Source: Lophius americanus (taxonomy: Eukaryota; Chordata; Actinopteri; Lophiiformes; Lophiidae). Taken from it: a stretch of DNA of 64,000 nucleotides. The notes beneath the pieces are model-generated. The model had not been told where the DNA came from. It did not search any database and worked only from the letters and a program-made list of their open reading frames with translations. This document shows, piece after piece, positions 59,400-64,000 of the stretch. Made by a program: the position numbers and the translations under genes. The stretch spans positions 1,679,501 to 1,743,500 of the forward strand of contig JBBDHG010000107.1 of assembly GCA_037951165.1 (NCBI GenBank), given 5' to 3'. Position 1 is the first letter of the stretch; the number at the start of each line of letters is the position of its first letter.

Positions 59400-60550
59400 A
59401 GGTAAAAATAAAAACATTAAAGTAAAAGGGTCCTTGTGTAGCAGTAGTCTGAAAATAAAAACATAAAAGTAAAAGGTACTTGTGTAGTAGTAGCAGTATG
59501 AAAATAAAAACATAAAAGTAAAAGGTACTTGTGTAGTAGTAGTAGCAGTATGAAAATAAAAACATAAAAGTAAAAGGTACTTGTATAGTAGTAGCAGTAT
59601 GAAAATAAAAACATAAAAGTAAAAGGTACTTGTGTAGTAGTAGTAGTAGAATGAAAATAAAAACATTAAAGTAAAAGGTACTTGTGTAGTTGTAGTAGTG
59701 TGAAAATAAAAACATTAAAGTAAAAGGTACTTGTGTAGTTGTAGTAGTGTGAAAATAAAAACATTAAAGTAAAAGGTACTTGTGTAGTTGTAGTAGTGTG
59801 AAAATAAAAACATTAAAGTAAAAGGTACTTGTGTTGTTGTAGTAGTGTGAAAATAAAAACATTAAAGTAAAAGGTACTTGTGTTGTTGTAGTAGTGTGAA
59901 AATAAAAACATTAAAGTAAAAGGTACTTGTGTAGTAGCAGTAGAAGTATGAGAATAAAAACATTAAAGTAAATGGTATTGTGTAGTAGTAGTAGTAGTAG
60001 TATGAAAATAAAAACATAAAAGTAAATGGTACTTGTGTAGTAGTACTAGTAGTATGAAAATAAAAACATAAAAGTAAAAGGTACTTGTGTAGTAGCAGTA
60101 GTAGTATGATAATAAAAACATTAAAGTAAATGGTATTGTGTAGTAGTAGTAGTAGTATGAAAATAAAAACATAAAAGTAAATGGTACTTGTGTAGTAGTA
60201 CTAGTAGTATGAAAATAAAAACATAAAAGTAAATGGTACTGCTGTAGTAGTAGTAGTATGAAAATAAAAACAAAAGTAAATGGTACTTGTGTAGTAGCAG
60301 TAGTATTATGAAAATAAAAACATAAAAGTTAAATGGTACTTGCATAGTAGTAGTAGTATGAAAATAAAAACATAAAAGTTAAATGGTACTTGTGTAGTAG
60401 CAGTAGAATGAAAATAAAAACATAAACGTAAATGGTACTTCTGTAGTAGCAGTATGAAAATAAAAACATAAAAGTAAATGGTACTTGTGTAGTAGCAGTA
60501 CAATGAGAATAAAAACATAAAAGTAAACGGTACTTCTGTAGTAGTATTAG
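59400..60550 (+). repeat. About 50-bp minisatellite carrying AATAAA, about 23 units
   Basis: The unit contains GAAAATAAAAACATAAAAGT, then AAAAGGTACTTGTGTAGTAG and a variable TAG/CAG microsatellite. Unit length varies with that inner triplet tract. Every unit carries AATAAA on the + strand. Minus-strand Phe/Tyr/Leu-rich frames are artefacts. Confidence 0.97.
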
Positions 60551-60619
60551 TATGAAAATGAAAAGAAAAAAGTTGTGAAAAGTTCCCATATTTCTGTTTA
60601 AATGTGGGGAGTACAAGTA

Positions 60620-60705
60620 ATAAGTGGTAAGAAAAATAAATACTCTAGTAAAGTACAGATACTTGAAAAGTTGTACTCAAGAACAGTCAGTAAGTAGTAT
60701 TTAAT
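60620..60705 (+). repeat. Dispersed repeat, second copy of the 5800 family
   Basis: GTAAGAAAAATAAATACTC, AAAGTACAGATACTTGAAAA and a following TACTCAAGAACAGTCAG align with 5808-5880. Confidence 0.7.
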
Positions 60706-60990
60706 GTCCCCGTTAAAAACAAATTCAGGACTACATTTAACAGCTCCGACATCACGCTTTGAACAAATAAATGATATTTTCATTTTGTAAAACATTTATT
60801 CCTTCCTTTTGCGTAAGCGTTTGTCCTGCTGAGGGTCCCGACCCACCGGGCCGGTGGCAGAATTACCAAAAATTGTATTTTGATTGTATGTTGTGTATAA
60901 AAAAGACAAATCTGTGTTCCAGATTTTAAATATTTTTTTGGCAGATTTATTTTCAAATAAGGAAAAAAAAAAAGAAAAAAGAAGGCGCCA
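60706..60990. other. Intergenic DNA, no recognised element
   Basis: Nothing recognisable beyond an A-rich run at 60961-60980. Confidence 0.4.
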
Positions 60991-61390
60991 ATCAGCCATA
61001 ACATTATAACCAGTGGGCGGATGAAGTGAGTAACATTGCGGTTGGTTGGATGTGTTAGACAGCAGGTGGTAGTTTTGTCCTGATGTTGATGTTGGATGCA
61101 GGAAAAATGGACCAGGTTAAGGATCAGAGAGACTTTGACACGGACCAGATTGTGATGTTAAGACAACTGGATCAGATTATCGCAAGCCTGCAGTTTTTGT
61201 CGGGTGTTCCTGGCCTCCAGTGGTTAGAACCTACTGAAGTGGTCCAGGCTCATTGATGCACATGGAGAGTGAAAGCTCGATCTGCTTCTGATGGAAAAGT
61301 ATCAAAACATGCAAGTTTGTTTTGGTGGCAAAACGGGAACCTACACATCAGCAGGTCATCAGGTGGTTTTATTGTTAAGGCTTAAACGTG
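60991..61390 (+). mobile_element. Tc1-like fragment with 5' end and transposase start
   Basis: ATCAGCCATAACATTATAAC is the family terminal repeat. At 61107 an ATG opens MDQVKDQRDFDTDQIVM, which aligns with the N-terminus of the fish Tc1-like transposase (FD-x2-QIVM), and the similarity fades within a few dozen codons. No right-hand end was found. It is dead. Confidence 0.75.
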
Positions 61391-61499
61391 TGAATGTAAC
61401 ATTTGCTATATTTCAAAATTAATTTTAACAAATTTCTTCTATGTGGTCCCATGTAACGCTCCTGTGAGGAGGAGGAGTTCTAGGATCGAGTGGGTTGAA

Positions 61500-61985
61500 T
61501 TAGATTCATCCTGTAGAACCAGGATCAGTGTTTAGATCTAACTAAAACCAGGATCAGTGTTTAAATGGATCTTAAACCAGGATCAGTGTTTAGATGTATC
61601 TAAATTCAGGATCAGTGTTTAGATCTATCTAAAACCAGGATCTGTGTTTAGATCTATCTTTAAACCAGGATCAGTGTTTAGATCTATCTTAAACCAGGAT
61701 CAGAGTTTAGATCTATCTTTAAACCAGGATCAGTGTTTAGATCTATCTTAAACCAGGATCAGAGTTTAGATCTATCTTAAACCAGGATCAGTGTTTAGAT
61801 CTATCTAAAACCAGGATCTGTGTTTAGATCTATCTTTAAACCAGGATCAGTGTTTAGATCTATCTTAAACCAGGATCAGAGTTTAGATCTATCTTTAAAC
61901 CAGGATCAGTGTTTAGATCTATCTAAAACCAGGATCAGTGTTTAGCTCTATCCTGTAAGCAGGGGTTAAGTGTTTAAGTTTATCC
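61500..61985 (+). repeat. 28-29 bp minisatellite, about 16 units
   Basis: The unit contains AAACCAGGATCAGTGTTTAG and ATCTATCTT. Variants alternate between TCTTTAAACC, TCTTAAACC and TCTAAAACC, and between CAGTGTT and CAGAGTT, in a partly repeated order. It lies 0.3 kb upstream of the slc9a5 start. Confidence 0.96.
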
Positions 61986-62209
61986 TGTAGGACCAGGATC
62001 AGTTTTCAGGTCTATTCTGTGACCTGGTTTTGTGAGCCACAGGTTTCCCCAGAGAGACTCTCATCACCTGCAGTCCAGACCGTCTCTACCCAGACTGCCT
62101 CCTCCAGCTCTCCGTCTCTTTAAAGGGGGACTGGTCTGGTCACGTGTCCTGTGTTCCTCCTCCTCACCGGCCTCCCTCCGGTGCTCGACGTCCTCCGAGT
62201 GTCTGAGCC

Positions 62210-62216
62210 TATATAA
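62210..62216 (+). promoter_or_regulatory. slc9a5: TATA box candidate of slc9a5
   Basis: TATATAA lies 44 bases before the ATG in otherwise GC-rich DNA. If used, transcription would start near 62240, leaving a 5' UTR of only about 20 bases, unusually short; other starts are possible. Confidence 0.45.
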
Positions 62217-62259
62217 CGATCAGGAGGGGAGATGCGGTGCAGCTGAAGTCCGGAGGAAG

Positions 62260-62587
62260 ATGCTGCTGCTCGGTCTGACGCTGCTCCTGTCTGCCGCTGG
62301 CGGGCTGTCGGGAACCGGCGCTCCGGGACTCGGCGTCTCTCCGTCAGCCCCGCCGCTCCTCCAACCACAGCCCCGGACGGAAGACGCGGGTCCCATTATT
62401 GTCTTGGCCCGGACCGCGGCGGAGGAAACGGTCGATTTCGTAGACGAGCAGGAGGCGGAGCAGGGGGAGGAGGAGGAGCAGCATCATCACGGCGGCGGGT
62501 ACAAGGTGGTCCAGTGGGAATGGACCTACGTCCAAACCCCCTACTTCATCGCCACCTGGCTACTGGTGGCCAGTGTGGCCAAAATCT
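62260..62587 (+). CDS. slc9a5: SLC9A5 (NHE5) Na+/H+ exchanger, exon 1 only
   Basis: This is the first in-frame ATG of a long open frame, with A at -3. The exon encodes 109 residues and ends AAAATCT|GTAAGT, phase 1. Residues 2-20 (LLLGLTLLLSAAGGLSG) form a signal-peptide-like hydrophobic segment. Then comes a Pro- and acidic/His-rich lumenal stretch with EEEEQHHHGGG, followed by VVQWEWTYVQTPYFIATWLL, the start of the first exchanger transmembrane helix, ending ASVAKI. The W-W-x-x-PY pattern before the helix is typical of NHE3/NHE5-type exchangers. I choose NHE5 because SLC9A5 is the FHOD1 neighbour in mammals. NHE5 exchanges Na+ for H+ at the plasma membrane and in recycling endosomes, mainly in brain. 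The rest of the gene lies beyond the window. Confidence 0.82.
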
Positions 62588-62639
62588 GTAAGTACTGGGG
62601 TCTTACTGGACCAGAACTGAACTTGAGCTCAAAAACCAG

Positions 62640-63110
62640 AGTCCAATCGTCACTGGTCTCATACTGGCCTCTAGAACTAGATTATTCTGGTCAGTGGCCT
62701 CACACGGGTCTGTAGAACCATATTTTGCTGGTTAGTGGTCTCATACTGGTCTCTGGAATCCGGTTCTACTGATCCCTGGTCACGCTGTGGACTTAAGAAC
62801 CAGAGTTTACTGGTCAGTGGTCTTTTACGGGTTTTTAGACCGATTGTAGATTTGGTCCTTTGTCTCATTGTGGTCCCTAATAGCAGGTCCCGGTGGTCAC
62901 TGGTCTCATAATTGTCTTTGGAACCAAAGCCTACGGGTCAGTATCTCATACCTCTCTCCAGAACCACAGACACTGGTCAGAGGTCTTGCACTGGTCCCTA
63001 AAACTGTTGTAAACTCATATCTGTGGTCTCTAGAAGCAGGGTCATCTGGCCATTGGTCTCATACTGGTCTTCAGAAGAAGGACCTACTGGTCACAATGTG
63101 GTCCCTGGTA
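62640..63110 (+). repeat. Degenerate TGGTCTCATACTGGTCTCTA repeats in slc9a5 intron 1
   Basis: CTGGTCTCATACTGGTCTCT(A/G)GAAC and CTACTGGTCAGTGGTC-like words recur with spacing near 45-50 bases. It is an old minisatellite; a GCAGCAATTA triplication follows at 63110-63140. Confidence 0.8.
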
Positions 63111-63261
63111 GCAATTAGCAGCAAGCAGCAATTAGCAGCCAAGTCAAAGAAATAGAAATCCAATGAAACTTTCACGGGACCCGGGACCCTAATTTAACAC
63201 AATATCCTAGTGCGGTACTGTTTGACCATTGTTTTTTTTCAGTGTAAACCTCATATGTACG

Positions 63262-63335
63262 TAAGAGGCGGGTCGTAGAGCGGGTCGTAGAGCGGGTCGT
63301 AAAGCGGGTCGTAGAGCCGGGTCGTGGGGGCGGGT
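63262..63335 (+). repeat. 12-bp tandem repeat GCGGGTCGTAGA
   Basis: Four or five units, the last changed to GCCGGGTCGTGGGG. Confidence 0.9.
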
Positions 63336-64000
63336 CTACATCGAGGGGATTTTGGATGATTGCTTGGTAAAAATGCTCATTTAAAGAAAGGGAACCAGGA
63401 ACATCTTCCAAACACGTTTACTGTAAACCAGTTTAATCTGCTGCGGAACCAACAAACACGCGTGACCTCCGGGTCATGCGTGTAAACAGCAGTCTGCTCC
63501 TTTAAAGCGTGTCTGGTGATGTCTCCCGCTCCTCCACCGTCCTCCACCCTCCCTAACAGACGGAGTTGTGTTTCCTGTGCTGCTGGACAATAACGCACAC
63601 ATGCTGGCGTTAATGTGGTTATGATGCGGACGGACGCTGTGAGACGTGTGACACTAGAACCCGTAAAAGTCAGTCTGTTGTTGGTTCTAACGGACCTTCC
63701 AGTTAAAAACATGGCGTTCCATATGTGATATTAGTCTTCAGTGACCTCTGAGGGACACAAAGTCAGACGGACTGACTGGTTGTAGATCTGAGTCTGGACC
63801 TGGATAAGACACCCGATCCACAAAACCAGTTTACATAATAATCCTGGTTTATTCATGCTGATCAGAACCGTTCCAGATCACATCACACCGACAAGAAGAG
63901 TTAAAATCCACAGCTACATTACGGATTACATGCAGGGTGAAGGGGGGCTGGAATGGGCCCGAGTGGGTGGGAATTTGGTTTGAAAGGCGTTTGTGCAGCT
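63336..64000 (+). other. slc9a5 intron 1, to window end
   Basis: No exon or transposon was recognised; the intron continues beyond the window. Confidence 0.45.

Noticed and set aside
62032..62259. Longer NHE5 N-terminus by extending the open frame upstream to 62032
   Set aside because: The upstream part has no ATG in frame, contains a TATA box and lacks signal-peptide character; the ATG at 62260 is followed at once by a hydrophobic leader.

Overview
This is vertebrate, almost certainly ray-finned (teleost) fish, genomic DNA. Genes are split by GT-AG introns, dinucleotide and minisatellite repeats are abundant, and the transposons (hAT, Tc1-like, L2- and RTE-like LINE pieces, a tRNA-derived SINE) are of types usual in fish. 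No prokaryotic features, CRISPR arrays or viral genes were seen.

Three protein-coding loci, all on the + strand, were found by reading exons in phase. (1) The last four coding exons of a MATCAP-type tubulin tyrosine carboxypeptidase (KIAA0895L/MATCAP1) lie at 5262-11291 and include the HExxxH zinc motif; its 5' part is not in view. (2) A complete formin, FHOD1, spans 16536-57432. I resolve 28 coding exons whose lengths sum to 4263 nt, an uninterrupted 1420-residue frame with N-terminal GBD/FH3, a long Ser-rich linker, proline-rich FH1, FH2 and C-terminal DAD. (3) Exon 1 of a Na+/H+ exchanger of the SLC9A5 (NHE5) type lies at 62260-62587, with a TATA box just upstream; the gene continues past the window end. 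The order matches the neighbourhood of KIAA0895L, FHOD1 and SLC9A5 on human 16q22.1, supporting the identities.

Layout: 1-5261 is intron or upstream DNA of the MATCAP gene, holding a decayed 2.3-kb hAT transposon; 5262-11291 MATCAP 3' exons; 11292-16535 intergenic, mostly repeats; 16536-57432 FHOD1, whose introns hold about a dozen tandem arrays and several transposon remnants; 57433-62259 a repeat-rich gap with FHOD1 poly(A) signals and an array of AATAAA-bearing units; 62260-64000 SLC9A5 exon 1 and part of intron 1.

The most unusual structure is an inverted copy of FHOD1 exon 2 plus its flanks, about 2.5 kb downstream in intron 3. Each arm ends at a Tc1-like terminal repeat, and the copied exon carries a 1-bp frameshift. 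Other notable signals are TG tracts forming the 3' splice sites of several exons, a minisatellite with 18 TTACGTCA motifs just upstream of exon 3, a minisatellite whose unit resembles a splice acceptor, one minisatellite family at three separated sites, and a 27-nt microexon flanked by related degenerate repeats. The three genes are ordinary cellular genes. I see no evidence that they act as one system beyond the fact that MATCAP and FHOD1 both act on the cytoskeleton.
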